64,000 nucleotides of DNA from Pochonia chlamydosporia 170 (lineage: Eukaryota > Ascomycota > Sordariomycetes > Hypocreales > Clavicipitaceae), in assembly GCF_001653235.2 (NCBI RefSeq), contig NC_035792.1, positions 2,480,001 through 2,544,000 of the forward strand, in the 5' to 3' direction. Below, piece by piece: positions 23,598 through 41,346 of this stretch. Each line of letters opens with the position of its first letter. Positions within the stretch are counted from its first letter, which is position 1. The position numbers were made by a program, and so were the translations under genes. A model generated the notes under the pieces. It searched no databases. It saw only the letters and a list, made by a program, of their open reading frames with translations, and was not told the origin of the DNA.

Positions 23598-25721
23598 ATT
23601 AGATCATCGGGTCAGAAAGTTGCCAAGCGGCTGCGGTGACGAAACGAATGTTCCAGCGCGCAGGACCCGAGTTATTTGTCGAGCTAGTTCTAAGTATGCG
23701 GTAACCAGGTACCAAAGAAGGAGGGCAGGTTATGGCGAAATGTCAATCTGGTCGGGTGGATGTCGTCAAGTTCAGGCACCGATGACTTCAACTGATAATG
23801 CGAGGCTGGGTGCGGTTGCGGTGTGCTTCGAGCTTTGACAGCGGGGCGGAGGTAAAGCTGTAGAAAATGAGAGACGCAAAATCAAGGAAAGGCTGGACAA
23901 GTGATGAATGTAAAGTGGCCAAGGCAACGAAAGGACTGGGGAATAGGCGGTTTGGAAACGGTTATGTGAGTTTGGTGGAGGGGAGACGATAAACGGCTCC
24001 AGGAATCGTGCTTCTGCTTGTGTGGCGTGGTGAATGATGTGGAAGCTCAATGCCTGTCTGAGGTGTCGAGTCTCTTGATTGTCTGGCCCAGATGTCTCCA
24101 GTCTCCTCTGACAATCTGGTTGCACAGGCGGCGCCTCAGGCGCTAGAGCTGGAGCTAGAACTCGGCCAGTGCGATGAGACTCTGGTCGGGTCTTATGCGG
24201 GTTGGGTCCGGTGGACAAGGCGAAAGGTGAGGCCAGGGGCTTGGTAAAGTAATCAAGTAAGGGTAGAGCCGATACAGTATGGAGCAGCTTCTTAGGGCCA
24301 GGCCGTCTCTTGTCGAGTCGAACTATTCTCTTTGGCTCATCTCTGACAATCAGTCAAGAGACGATGTCAAGTGGGACAAAGCTTCGAGAGCAAACATGGA
24401 AAAATGGATCGAGAGATGGGAGTGGCGTCCAGCACCCGCTGCCGCCTGGCACTGGCACTGGCACTGGCAACTGGGCACATGCATGCAGTGAAACCAGCAG
24501 CCTGTCTGTCACTGGGACATCTGGATCATTCAAATGTCTGGTTGAAGCCAAGTCCGACTCCAGAGCCAAAACCCGCTGTGGAGCCACTTACCCCCTCAGT
24601 GCTCCTCCATGCCAGTTCTAGCCCTGATTGGGCTGCACTGTGGAAGCCCAACATTGAAACCAGACATTTCGTCTCTCCATGTCACCGCCTGGAATTCATC
24701 ACCTCATCATTCACCAGTTATCATTGAACCTCTTTGTGGCCCAATGCGATACTTCTGCCCCGCGTTCAATATTGACTCCAGTGCCTGCCAAGCATACAAC
24801 AGAATACTTTCCGCCAAACCACAAGCTTTTACCTGATACATCCTTCTTTTTTTTCAGTTTCAGCCGACATAGCTGGACTGTTGTCTCGGAGGAGCTGTCG
24901 CCCATCGCACCCACTCAGGTTGTGAAGTCGAACCAGACCCGTCATCCCGTGCCATGTCATCATACATCTTGAACCAGTCGTGGCGTGAACGCTTCCACCA
25001 GTTTCGGCATCTCATCACAAGCAACACAGCCAATGTATTCGATATAACGCAACGCACTTATGACAAGCAGGAACGCACCTCGTAGGTTCAGTTGGAGCTA
25101 GCCTTGTCACCAGTATCTAGGCGGTACTTGGCCACCCCCTCACACATCAAACTCGACACCAAGAACCTGCAGCCATCTCAGTCGCACCACACAACAAATT
25201 GCCTGCCATGATCGAACAAAAGCTTGAAACATTGCCATTATTTTCAACGCTTCTTTAAGCACACTGTGTCTAAATTTAAACAGCGTGACGGTGAGTTACT
25301 TCTAGCACGAGCATCCAATTGCTGGACTTGGTTGACCCCCAAAATGCCATTTCACCACAAATCACTGCAGGGTTCTAAGCGCCGAGCCGCAAATCTGTGG
25401 CACCACACTGCAGCCCATCACATCAATTGATCTCTCTTCACCTCCTCCAGCAGGTTTCATTCGTCTTGGCTCTATTTTTAACCCAAAATTCTATCTGCAA
25501 GTATCTAGTTGCGCTCAGATGCCCAACATGGCTTTCCAGCACCGTGCTGCATGCTCCTCCGTTGCAACGTCCACAGATTCAATTCTGTAACCCACATATA
25601 TTTCCAAACATTGAACGCCAATCCCAGTCAAATTCCTCTGTTTGCAACCCACGTCATGTGAAGCGTGTAAAGCATCGTCATTTTTCAAGCCTCTCCTCTC
25701 AAGTCCACCATATGGGGAGCC
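23598..25721. other. 2.1 kb intergenic region
   Basis: No supported gene between two minus-strand genes. A 6 bp tandem repeat lies at 24446-24472. Frames such as 24310-24727 and 25397-25765 (plus) lack domains and codon structure. Confidence 0.5.
24446..24472. repeat. TGGCAC hexamer tandem repeat
   Basis: About four units of CTGGCA/TGGCAC, the last one interrupted. Non-coding microsatellite-like run. Confidence 0.7.
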
Positions 25722-32241
<6,520 letters not shown>

Positions 32242-35144
32242 ATGCGGCGAATTCGACCCCCGATCGCGGCTCTGCTGCTCCTGGCCATCTTCTTCTCATG
32301 CTACTTCACCACTACCCAAGCGAAGGAAACCGTCTACATCAAGGGACTAGGACTCGACGGCGTGAACCGTGAGCTTGATGTCAGTCGATATCCGGCCTTG
32401 TATACCGGCGACTTTGACGATTGTCTGGGCGGGAAAAGCTTGTTCAATGTCACCAAATTTGATGCTGCGTACTACGCAGACAATCTCACGGTTCTGTTTC
32501 ATTTAGACGGGACCACCAACATCCATAAAGAAGACCTGATTCGTATGGCCAACCAACCCTGTGTTCCTATTAAGCCCTAGAACTTTGCTATTTTCCCAAT
32601 GCTAACATGCCCTTTCATGGTGTAGTTCACATTTCGGTCGAAGCCTACGGGGAGAATAGATTTAATATGACGTACGACCCTTGCAAGGCCAACATCCATA
32701 GCATGTGCCCACTAAACAATTCTGTGCCCATCACGGCATTTGCAGCTATCCCGCTTGCTCCCCACGACGTATCTGGCATTCCGTCAATCGCTTTGGGAAT
32801 TCCAGATCTTGAGGGCCTGGCCCGACTGCAGATATTCGCCAACTCGACACAAACACAAATTGGATGCTTCCAAGCCGTCATGACTAACGGCAACACCTTC
32901 TCCCAGCCGGAAGCCGTGTCGTCCTTTCTCGGGGTCATGGTTTTTATTGCCGTCCTGGCATCCTTTGCTACTACCATCTATGGCTTGAGCATTCCTCATA
33001 TGCGTGTCCATTATGCGCATTCGTTCTCCGTCCTTGTCATCTTCGAGACGTTTCAGTCCATATTCTTTTCTGGTGCCCTTTCTGTCAACTGGCCCAGCGT
33101 TCTTCCCGCATGGTGGAGTAATTTTGCATGGACGGCGGGGATGTTTGCGGATGACCAAATTGTTCGCTCCGTGAGTTCGTTTACAGGCAACAGTCTCAAC
33201 ATTAGCCAGGTGGGTGGTGCTGGCTCAGTCCAAATCAATAATGGCGGTGGGCTGTCGCAGCAGATCTATGGCCGGTCCATTTTCGATGGCTCTCCATTGC
33301 ACCGCGATGGCGATAGCTCATTAAACTCCTTTACCCGACGAGCGGCATACAATGCCAGCGATCCCTACGACTACACCTGGGCTGGCCACCCGAGGACGCC
33401 TGGCATGCCAATGCCCGGGACCTGGCCCGGATTTGGTGGAACCTTGTCTGTGGTCAATGTGCCACCAGCCGAGGCCTTCACCATTTGTATAATCTGGTTG
33501 CTGGTTGTTTTGGCAGCCGTAGCGTTTTTCGTGGTAACAGCCAAGCTAATATTGGACGCCTTGGTTAAGCTGAAGTGGCTAAAATCCGACGGCTTCGACT
33601 ACTTCCGTTCACATGTCTGGGGATATACTGCTTCGGCACTCTTTCGGACACTCTTTATCGCCTTCTTCACCGTAATGACCCTGGCAATGTATCAGTTTTC
33701 CTTGCGAAGTACAGCAGGCCCGACGGCGGTTGCGGTAATCATCTTCTTAATCTTCTTCGTAGGCGTCGGGGGCATTGCAACCTATGCCTGTTATTTCCGA
33801 CTTCGCCACGGCAAGTACGAGACTGGGCCAGACAGTCTACGTTTCGAGCGAGGCAACGTTTTTGGAAAAATCCCCTTTATCGCTACGACGAGGCAGAGCA
33901 ACATAGGTGAAGAGGAATCCAGTCAGACGCCGTATCTCTTCGGCACCATTCCTTTCATCAAGGTCAAGTACGTTGACGATGACCCTGACAGAGATACTGT
34001 TCACATGGATGAGGGATTTGTGAAGAGGTTTGGTTGGTTATCAGCGCGGTACCGACGCTCAAGATGGTGGTTCTTTGCAGTTTACCTTGGCTATCAGTTT
34101 ATTCGAGCATGCTTTATCGGAGGAGCAGCACGGTCCCCTCTGGCACAGGTTTACGGACTGTTCATATTCGAGCTCATTGCTCTTTTCATAATCATCAAGC
34201 TCAACCCATTCGAAAGCAACCGAAACACAGCAGTCGCTATTTGGATGTTGTCAATCTCCAAGATTGTAACCACCGGCATCTCAATCGCCTTCCTACCTGC
34301 GTTTGCTATCAATCGAATTGTTGCCACAGTTCTTGGCATCATAATCGTCGTTGTCCAGGGCTTTGTCGCTGTGGCAGTGTTGGTCTTAATCATCCTAGGT
34401 GTGTTTTCTTCGTGGATGTCTCTGTCCAGAAACCGAGAACACTTCCCCCAGACTCTGGACCAGATGCGCATCAACTTTTTTGAACATGCAAGGGCTTGCG
34501 CGGATGACTTTCCACCCCGAACCAGGCAGTCGAAGAAGAAGGAGAAGGAGAAAGCGAGAACGGAACCGCAGGAGGCTATGTTTGAAGTTCGAGAAGTGCG
34601 ACGAGCACCAAAAATTGAAGACGAGAGCGTCGACAAATTTCCAGATTTGGAGCCACCACACATTTCGGTCACTGGTGCTGGGGCTAGTAGCAGTAGTGGT
34701 GGAAGGCGAAGTCGAGCAAACAGCGCCAGCTCGAGGCTCTCAGTCAGTAGCCTTCCAAGGACTACTCGTGTCCATCGGGCTTCATGGAGCTCCAAGGACA
34801 TTCCACTTTGGGATTCTGAAATGAACCGGGGAGACCAACAACGGGTAGGCCACTCGCGAAGCAGCTCCCTGAGGTTGTCTGGCTTTGTTGTAGACGCTCC
34901 TGGCACCATTACACCTGTCCGCAGGCCAATGACGCCGCAACAAGAGATTGTGGAAGAACCGTCAACTCAGCAGTTGGATCCTTCGTCAACGGAAAACACT
35001 GAAGTCAGCCCGATTTCTGAATCCGGAACGGCAGAGACGAGCAACAAAGAACTTGATGCTTCAACACCTGAAGCAGAGACTGAGTTAACAGAACAGAAGG
35101 ATAAACCAAAGGTTGAGGAAGCCAGAGCGAATGAAGCAGCATAG
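32242..35144 (+). CDS. TRP-like/ML-domain polytopic membrane protein (Flc/Pkd2 family, 2 exons)
   Basis: Exons 32242-32542 and 32626-35144; 939 residues. The 83 nt intron starts GTATGG and has a GCTAAC branch point. A second donor at 32561 also keeps phase, but the chosen one restores the family-like NIHKEDLILHISVEAYGE. Residues 1-27 are a signal peptide. About 28-170 form the ML-like lipid-binding domain, with conserved FDDCLGGKS, VLFHLDGTTNI and YGENRFNMTYDPC. Then come about nine to ten hydrophobic segments up to residue 660, and a cytosolic Ser/Arg/Glu-rich tail. Relatives include yeast Flc proteins and fission yeast Pkd2, which act at the ER/Golgi and plasma membrane in calcium homeostasis and wall integrity. 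Transport specificity cannot be read from sequence. Confidence 0.92.
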
Positions 35145-36351
35145 GTTATGCTGGTGTGATTTTACGGGGAAACGAAAGCGATTATAATTTCCAGCACCGC
35201 ATGTTTTATGACATTGACGCAATTTGCGACTTAGAACTGACAAACGCATTTACGAAGTACTGGGCGGGGGAGATTTTTTTGGGATTTGCTCATTGCAATT
35301 AAGCATATGAACGGCTGAGTTATATATGAAATACTCCGCTTATGGGACCTGGCGTTTACGACTGATTTTCCAGCATGGCACGGCATTCTGCTTCAATTGC
35401 TCATGGATTACTGATTCTGAGCTACATACCTCTTCAAATGTGGCTTTATACGTATTCATTACTGCCTTACGAGCTGCTTGGCGAGGTTTGGGGAATTTTG
35501 AGTCAAACGTATGTGTTAGATATAGATTAGTCGAGCTGATGCTCATGAAAGAAACATTACTGCAAATTGTCGACAAAGACGACGTGGCGAATGTTGATAT
35601 CAAATGCCCAAGTTCAAGCCGTGTATGCAGCCGCCAACGAGGGTTGGGCTCGTCCGACTCGTGATGCCCTCGACGCGATGGTTTTAGATGGTTCTGTATT
35701 GTCAGCGGAATTTTCCCTGAACTAACTCTCTGCATCGGGAGAGCGTTCCCGGTTGCCGGTCAAAGCGACCTAGCGGTCATTTTATTTGATGTATGTCAAG
35801 GTCGACCGAAGTTCTACTTTACTCCTGAAGTGCCGTCCGCCTTGGCTTCGGAGTTGCACACATGGGTTGACCGAAATAGCTTGGTGGCCAGTTGTTGGCC
35901 GAATTGTCCGTGAATACGCTTGTAGTGGGGTATCAAAGGTATTTAAACCCTCGGAAGGCATCACATATTGCAGTATGTGCTATAATATGTTAAGATATAG
36001 TAGTATATGCTTAAGAGATGGGTGAATACTGTTTCCACAGACTCTATACGCCCAGAAATACGGGTATCAGATGGCATTCACATGTACATTGAATCCCGTT
36101 CTGGCTGTTACAATCAGGCTGTGTCTCATTCGCTGCATCGTCGCATTGTATTGTCATGCTAAGGTATCTCCCGTTCAATACTGCGAATACACCACGTCAT
36201 CCTCGGAGTAGAATAAACATCTTACACGCTAATACTCCCGTTCGTCTCGCCTACCCTCTCCATTGTCCAGACCACGATGCACATGCCCGTCCGCGTTTCA
36301 TGATTAGCACACCACAACCAACCCGGCATTCTGTAACTCATGCTATACTCG
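35145..36351. other. Convergent 3' spacer
   Basis: 1.2 kb between the TRP-like gene and the DSK2 gene. Short frames only, with nothing recognised. Confidence 0.5.
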
Positions 36352-37776
36352 TTAATCTGTGGCATTCAAAAGGTGCTCAATTGCTCCCTGTACACTGCCT
36401 CCGCTCCTTCGCAGAGCCGCAACATTTCGGTCAAAGTCGAAGAAGCCCATGTCGTTGAGCTGACGCAGCTGCTCGGCATATCGCTCCTCTGGGGGTCGGT
36501 TGTCCGGAGGTGACGCTGGGGCGCCTGCGCCTCCAAGCATCTGCATCATTTGCTGCATCATCTCAGGGTTCATCCCAAAAGGAGGTGGTGCTGCATTTCC
36601 TCCCTGCGGAAACAATGCGGCAAAGGGGTTAGCCGCATTTTGGCCTTGGTTGCCCTGTGTAGCGCCGGCTCCTTCAGTGTTTGCTGTGGCTCCTTGACCT
36701 TGACCCTGACCTTCTCGGGATTCTGATCCTTCCGTCGCCGTTCCTTGAGTGTTTCCAGTGGTTCCAGTGGTTCCAGTGGTTGAAGGGTTGTTCGCTGGAG
36801 GCTGTCCGAAGGGGCTCATGCCCATGCCGTTCAAGGTTTGCATCATCTGGGCAAAGTTCATTGGGTTGTTGCCGCCAGCGCCACCTGCTCCGCCCATCAT
36901 GCCAGGCATCATGAAGGGATTCATGAAGGGGTTTTGGTTGTTGTTAGTCTGACCGGCGGAAGCGTTGCCTCCGGAGGCAGCATCTGGCGTTGTATCGGTC
37001 GCGCCAGGAGCAGGGAAAGACGAGTCTCCTCCACGCATATTTCGTTGCATACGCATGGCTTGGCTCATCATTTGCGGGTTGCTCATCATCTGTCTCATAA
37101 ACGGCGATGTGATGATTTCCCTGGCGTTGGGCAAGTTGCGGAGCATTGGGTTCGAGTCAATGAGCATGTTTACGAAGTCGGGGTTATTCAGGGCTTCGTT
37201 CATGGACTGCTGAACATTTGGATCCGACATCATACGTTGAATTCGCTCTTCGTCCATGGGAGGGCCCATCTAAACATGGCGGTTAGCGTCCATTGGCACA
37301 AACAAACAGTGGTGGTGAGATGGCGGGTTGGGGAGAGGACATACACCACCGTCTGGTCCAAACATGTCCATTCCTGGTAGATTAATTTGGTGGCCGGCAT
37401 ACCGGGCGCCGGTCAATCCAGCTAGGGGATCGTTGGGGTTCGTTCCCGCTGAGATGTTCTCGGGGACGGCTCTCGGTGTAGGGCCAGTTGCGGGCTGTTG
37501 GGTAGGGTTGCTTGCGGCACTCTTGACCATGTGAATGGTGTTGTTAGGCTTGATGTTGTAGGATCCAAGGGTATCATCGTTCTTCATAACGCGGCCAGAG
37601 TAGATCAGCCGTTGTCTCTCGACGGGGATTTTCTCGTAGTCGTCGCCGGAGAGCTTGGTCTTGAGTTCAAGCACGGTGGCTGCCTCGGCCATTGTGATGG
37701 TGTGGTTGCTATCCGAAGACGTCTTCACCTTGAAGGTGACTTGCTTATCACCACTCGACTCGGCATTATCGGCCAT
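36352..37776 (-). CDS. DSK2: Ubiquilin, UBL-UBA proteasome shuttle (2 exons)
   Basis: Exons 37776-37345 and 37269-36352; 449 residues. The 75 nt intron is phase 0. Dsk2 carries polyubiquitinated clients to the proteasome: the N-terminal UBL binds the proteasome and the C-terminal UBA binds ubiquitin chains. The UBL is about residues 12-85 (RQRLIYSGRVMKNDDTLGSY, NTIHMVK). An STI1-like helical region follows (about 145-240, IQRMMSDPNVQQSMNEALNN, then PMLRNLPN and SPFMRQMMSNPQMMSQAMRM). After it is a Gly/Asn/Met/Thr-rich linker. The UBA is about 405-448 (YAEQLRQLNDMGFFDFDRN, IEHLLNATD). The frame is open upstream of 37776, but that is the first ATG. A GGTTCCAGT nonamer repeat encodes the TTGTTGTTG stretch at about 36744-36782. 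Confidence 0.96.
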
Positions 37777-39813
37777 GGCGACGGTGTGGTTATGAGGATC
37801 GAAGAAGTGTAGAGTCGTGCGGGTGGTGGTCAAGTTGTTTGGTTTGCGACTGTGCGGGGAGGGAGCCGGGTTTGGCGGGGTGAGAAAGTGCGACGAGCGA
37901 CAAGCGACAAGCGACCAGACGGATTTCGCAGAGTAGTGGAGGGAAGATTAGGAATACTCAAAGATGCGCCGTGGATGCGTTGGGAGAAGAGAGAGGTGAG
38001 AATAGGGGAAATAAGAGGGCGTCCACGGGAGCGTAGGTAGAGTTGAGTTTCTAGAGTTTGGTTTGTGTGGGAGAGGAAGGAAAGAGAAAGGCAGCTCCGG
38101 TGCTCACGGAGTAATAAGTGGTCAATCAATCAATGCTGCGGCAAGTGCAAAGTGAGTGTTTGGTGACTGCAGATGACCGGGATGGACCAAATGGATCGAA
38201 TGGATCGAATCAAATCAAATCCAATGTACGGAGTATTTGGGCCTGGGGTTTGCCTGCAGTGGGCCGATGACCGAAATGCTCGACCTGTTGACCTGTTGAC
38301 CACTTCTTATGACCTGTGCTGCTTGGTGCTGCTTGGTGCTGCTTGGTGGATGGTCGACCGAAGCTCATGAATCGTCGGTCGGACTCTGTCGCCAAGACTC
38401 TGAAATGGTCTTTGAAGTTCGATCAAGGCCCACGGCGTTCGAGAGCTCCAGTCCAAGTGACGTGGGTCTAGCTTGATTGAACCTTGACTCTGGAGGCGCC
38501 AGCTTTTTGCCTGGGGGTGACGCAGACCAGACCAGACCAAAGACAAGTCAACTTTAGAGGAGCATACAATGAGGCAAAGAAAGACAAGTAAACGGCCTAA
38601 CAATGTGGCCGGTTCCGCGCCCGGTCCGACTAGGTACTTGAGTCTAGTCAAACAATAAAGAGGATAAGAAGTGTCTACTCAAGTACAGTGCCTAAGTAAG
38701 TGGTGTTGTGCGGCCGGCATGCAGCAGGTACAGTCGGCACAAGAAGGGATCAAATGGGAACATGAATTGATGGAACAAAGGTCAAGTTCTTTAGAGCATG
38801 TGTAGTGGACTTGTTTGTTTCATGATGGCAGCCGGAGAATTTGCGAAACAAAGGCAGCAACATGAAAGGAGAGAAAGGCAACATTGAAGTGCTTGAGTGA
38901 GCTCCAAGTCATTACTGACTTGAACTTATAACAAAAGTTTCCAGCAGTGCATATGAATGAGAATCAACTCAACGGAGCTGCACAGTCTGTGACTCTGTGG
39001 TAAAAAGAATTTGCCCGTATCCAGGTACATGCATACAATAACACAGCTCAAGATGCCTCAGCACACAATCAATATGCAATACCTTTCACTCAACTTGTTC
39101 AAATACCTTGACCTGTACGGAGTATGGTCAGGTAGCACCAGACCTCACCAGCCAGTATTGCAGCGTGGAATATTGCGTGTATGGTGCGCTACCGTAGGGG
39201 CCAGTACTTTTTGCCTCTGGAAATACAGCATATGAGCGTCATTTCTATCAAATACGTAATGCTGATGATGATGTTCCATGTCCGCTCTGTGAACCACGAA
39301 ATGCGCAGGAGAATATTCCGACGCCGAGATGCACTGCGACTGGTGCATGTGGGCTGAACCAGTGGTAGAAGCTGGCTTACATACCTAGGTACCTCTAGTG
39401 CTGCCTACAGGCACCAAGTACTAGTGTTTTGGGTCTCAGTGCTGGTCTGTTCTGGTCTGCTCAGTGGTATCAGCCACACATATGCACCAGACCAGACCAG
39501 ACCAGACTTGGATCCAGTCAGTTGCCGCTGCTGCCAATTCTCCGACCCACCGGCCACAAATCCATGTATGTAGCTTGCATCTAGTTACACCATGCATGTG
39601 CTCAACAAGACACCACCATCATAAACCACCACAATCAACAGCTATTCCTACCAACGTAAACCAACCCGTTGTCCTACAAACCATGTTCTCATGAAGTGAA
39701 TCCCTCTCCCGCAGTATGAGTACACCTCATCCTGCCTCCTCCAGCTCAATTGATACCTCCTCTCACCCTCATCTTCTCACCTCATCTCACTCCCTTGCTC
39801 AATCATCACCACC
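37777..39813. other. 2 kb divergent promoter region, DSK2 / NPR2
   Basis: No supported gene. It holds TACGGAGTA motifs at 38227-38235 and 39116-39124, a decamer tandem repeat at 38317-38348 and a CCAGA repeat at about 39484-39506. Confidence 0.5.
38317..38348. repeat. TGCTGCTTGG decamer tandem repeat
   Basis: Three consecutive, essentially perfect units in non-coding DNA, just downstream of two CTGTTGAC units (about 38285-38301). Confidence 0.75.
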
Positions 39814-41191
39814 ATGATCCAAGGCATCTTTTACGCAAGATTCTTCCCCCAAGAAGGTACACCCTCCACACTACACCCACTCAGTCCCATAGCAATCCCA
39901 CTCACAAACTTCATAGGTCCCAAAATAGTCGCTCAATCACCCCCTGGATGCATCACCCCCTCCGAAACAACCCTCAACACCCGCCAGCCTCTCATCGACT
40001 TCGACGTCCTCCAGGAATACATCATCCCCCGCCAGGCCTTCTGCAACCGCTACGTCACTATCAACTCTCCCGACGGCAAGTACACCGTCCTCGGCTATCC
40101 CGTCGTCATTGCCCACGCCAAATACCTCCGCAATGAGTTCATCTTCAACTTTGGCATCCTCATCGAGGCCGACGTCGACCAGACTCCCTACGAAGGCGTG
40201 GTGAGGTACCTCGCTGCCACCTTTGCCGAGATGGAGAAGCAGAATGAGTATCTGAGCTTGGGCGAGGGCGACGGGCTCAAGGACCATGAGGCGAGGCGGC
40301 CCATTGAGAGTTTGTTGGAGATTGTCAAGGAGGATTTGAACAATTATGGCGAGTGCATGATTCCCGTGGGTACGTCAACTCCTACACCTGACCCGATTCC
40401 CTTCTCCAATCTCGCCCATATCTAATGTTCAACCAGACGAAGCCAACACCATCAACATGAAGCTTTTCCCTCACCACCGCACACCCCCCACCGTCAAAGG
40501 CTGGCACGTCCCCGTCGCCAAAGTCAAGTTTTCGGAAATCGTCGACCCAACATGGGATCTCACACTCCAAAAGGTAATCGCCAAAATAGACGGCGTCTCA
40601 GACGTGCGCCGCATCGCCCACGCCGCCTCCGTCTCGCTCGACCTCGCCAAAACCGCCCTCCGCCACCTCCTCTACTACGACACCATCCTCCTCATCGACA
40701 TCTTCTTCTTCAGCTCGTGCTACGCCGCCCGGCCCGCCATCCACGACTTCATCCGCAACGTCGACGGCATTGTGGACGAGTGCGCCGGCTACGTCTCCCA
40801 CGGCCGCGGCAGAGTCAGCAACTACCACCTCATCAAGCTCATGTCGTCGTTTGCCCCGAGCAAGAGTGTCAAGGAGTGGATCATGACGAGCCAGGACTCT
40901 GGCTTTGACGTGTTGAATTACGTTGATGTTCGGCGGTTTGTGCAGTTTGGCGTTATAAAGGGGTGTTTGTACCGTGTGCACAAGTATGTCCTCTCGAAGC
41001 AGTATCTTGCTGCGTTGGCGTCGGGTGAGAGTCGGCCTGTACCCGGGGGTGATTCCTTGCAAAAGTATACGGATGGGAGCCATCACTTTGACCAGATTAT
41101 CACGGAGCAGAATCTGACGAATGATGAAATTATGGATAAGTTGAAGGTTTTGCCGGTCCCAAAGGGCGATCTCACAGTGTTGTACAGGTAG
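39814..41191 (+). CDS. NPR2: Nitrogen permease regulator 2, GATOR1/SEACIT subunit (3 exons)
   Basis: Exons 39814-39856, 39917-40369 and 40437-41191; 416 residues. Introns are 60 and 67 nt, both phase 1. Npr2 forms the SEACIT (GATOR1) complex with Npr3 and Iml1 at the vacuole, where it restrains TORC1 when amino acids or nitrogen are scarce. Family marks are the N-terminal IQGIFYARFFPQEGPKIVAQ, then IIPRQAFCNRYVTI, VLGYPVVIAHAKYLRNEFIF and FGILIEAD (longin-like part). The C-terminal half has NMKLFPHH, VPVAKV, IDGVSDVRRIAH and LRHLLYYDTILLIDIF. Shorter than yeast Npr2 (615) but complete at both ends. Intron 1 has no stop and a length divisible by three, so retention would add 20 residues. Confidence 0.95.
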
Positions 41192-41346
41192 ATGAGTGAA
41201 CGAAATCTGACTTGTTCATTGTGGTGGGATCTATGGTATCCGACATATATTACAGGCTAATGGTACAAATGTAAAACATAATCTACAGCGGATGCATCCG
41301 CGGCCAAGTTGAACACGGGTTTTTGCTCTGGTGCTCCGATATTCAT
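41192..41346. other. Short convergent spacer, NPR2 / mitochondrial TyrRS
   Basis: Only 155 bp separate the two stop codons, so the 3' UTRs of the two convergent genes probably overlap. Confidence 0.6.

Noticed and set aside
32543..32560. Alternative donor at 32561 for the TRP-like gene intron
   Set aside because: Phase is kept, but it would add six residues inside a conserved block; the donor at 32543 gives the family-like sequence.
36838..37380. 180-codon plus-strand frame rich in His and Arg
   Set aside because: Antisense shadow of the DSK2 exons; composition mirrors the Met/Asn/Gly-rich coding strand.
39464..39694. 76-codon plus-strand frame upstream of NPR2
   Set aside because: Low-complexity Thr/His/Pro reading of a CCAGA-repeat region; more likely 5' flank.
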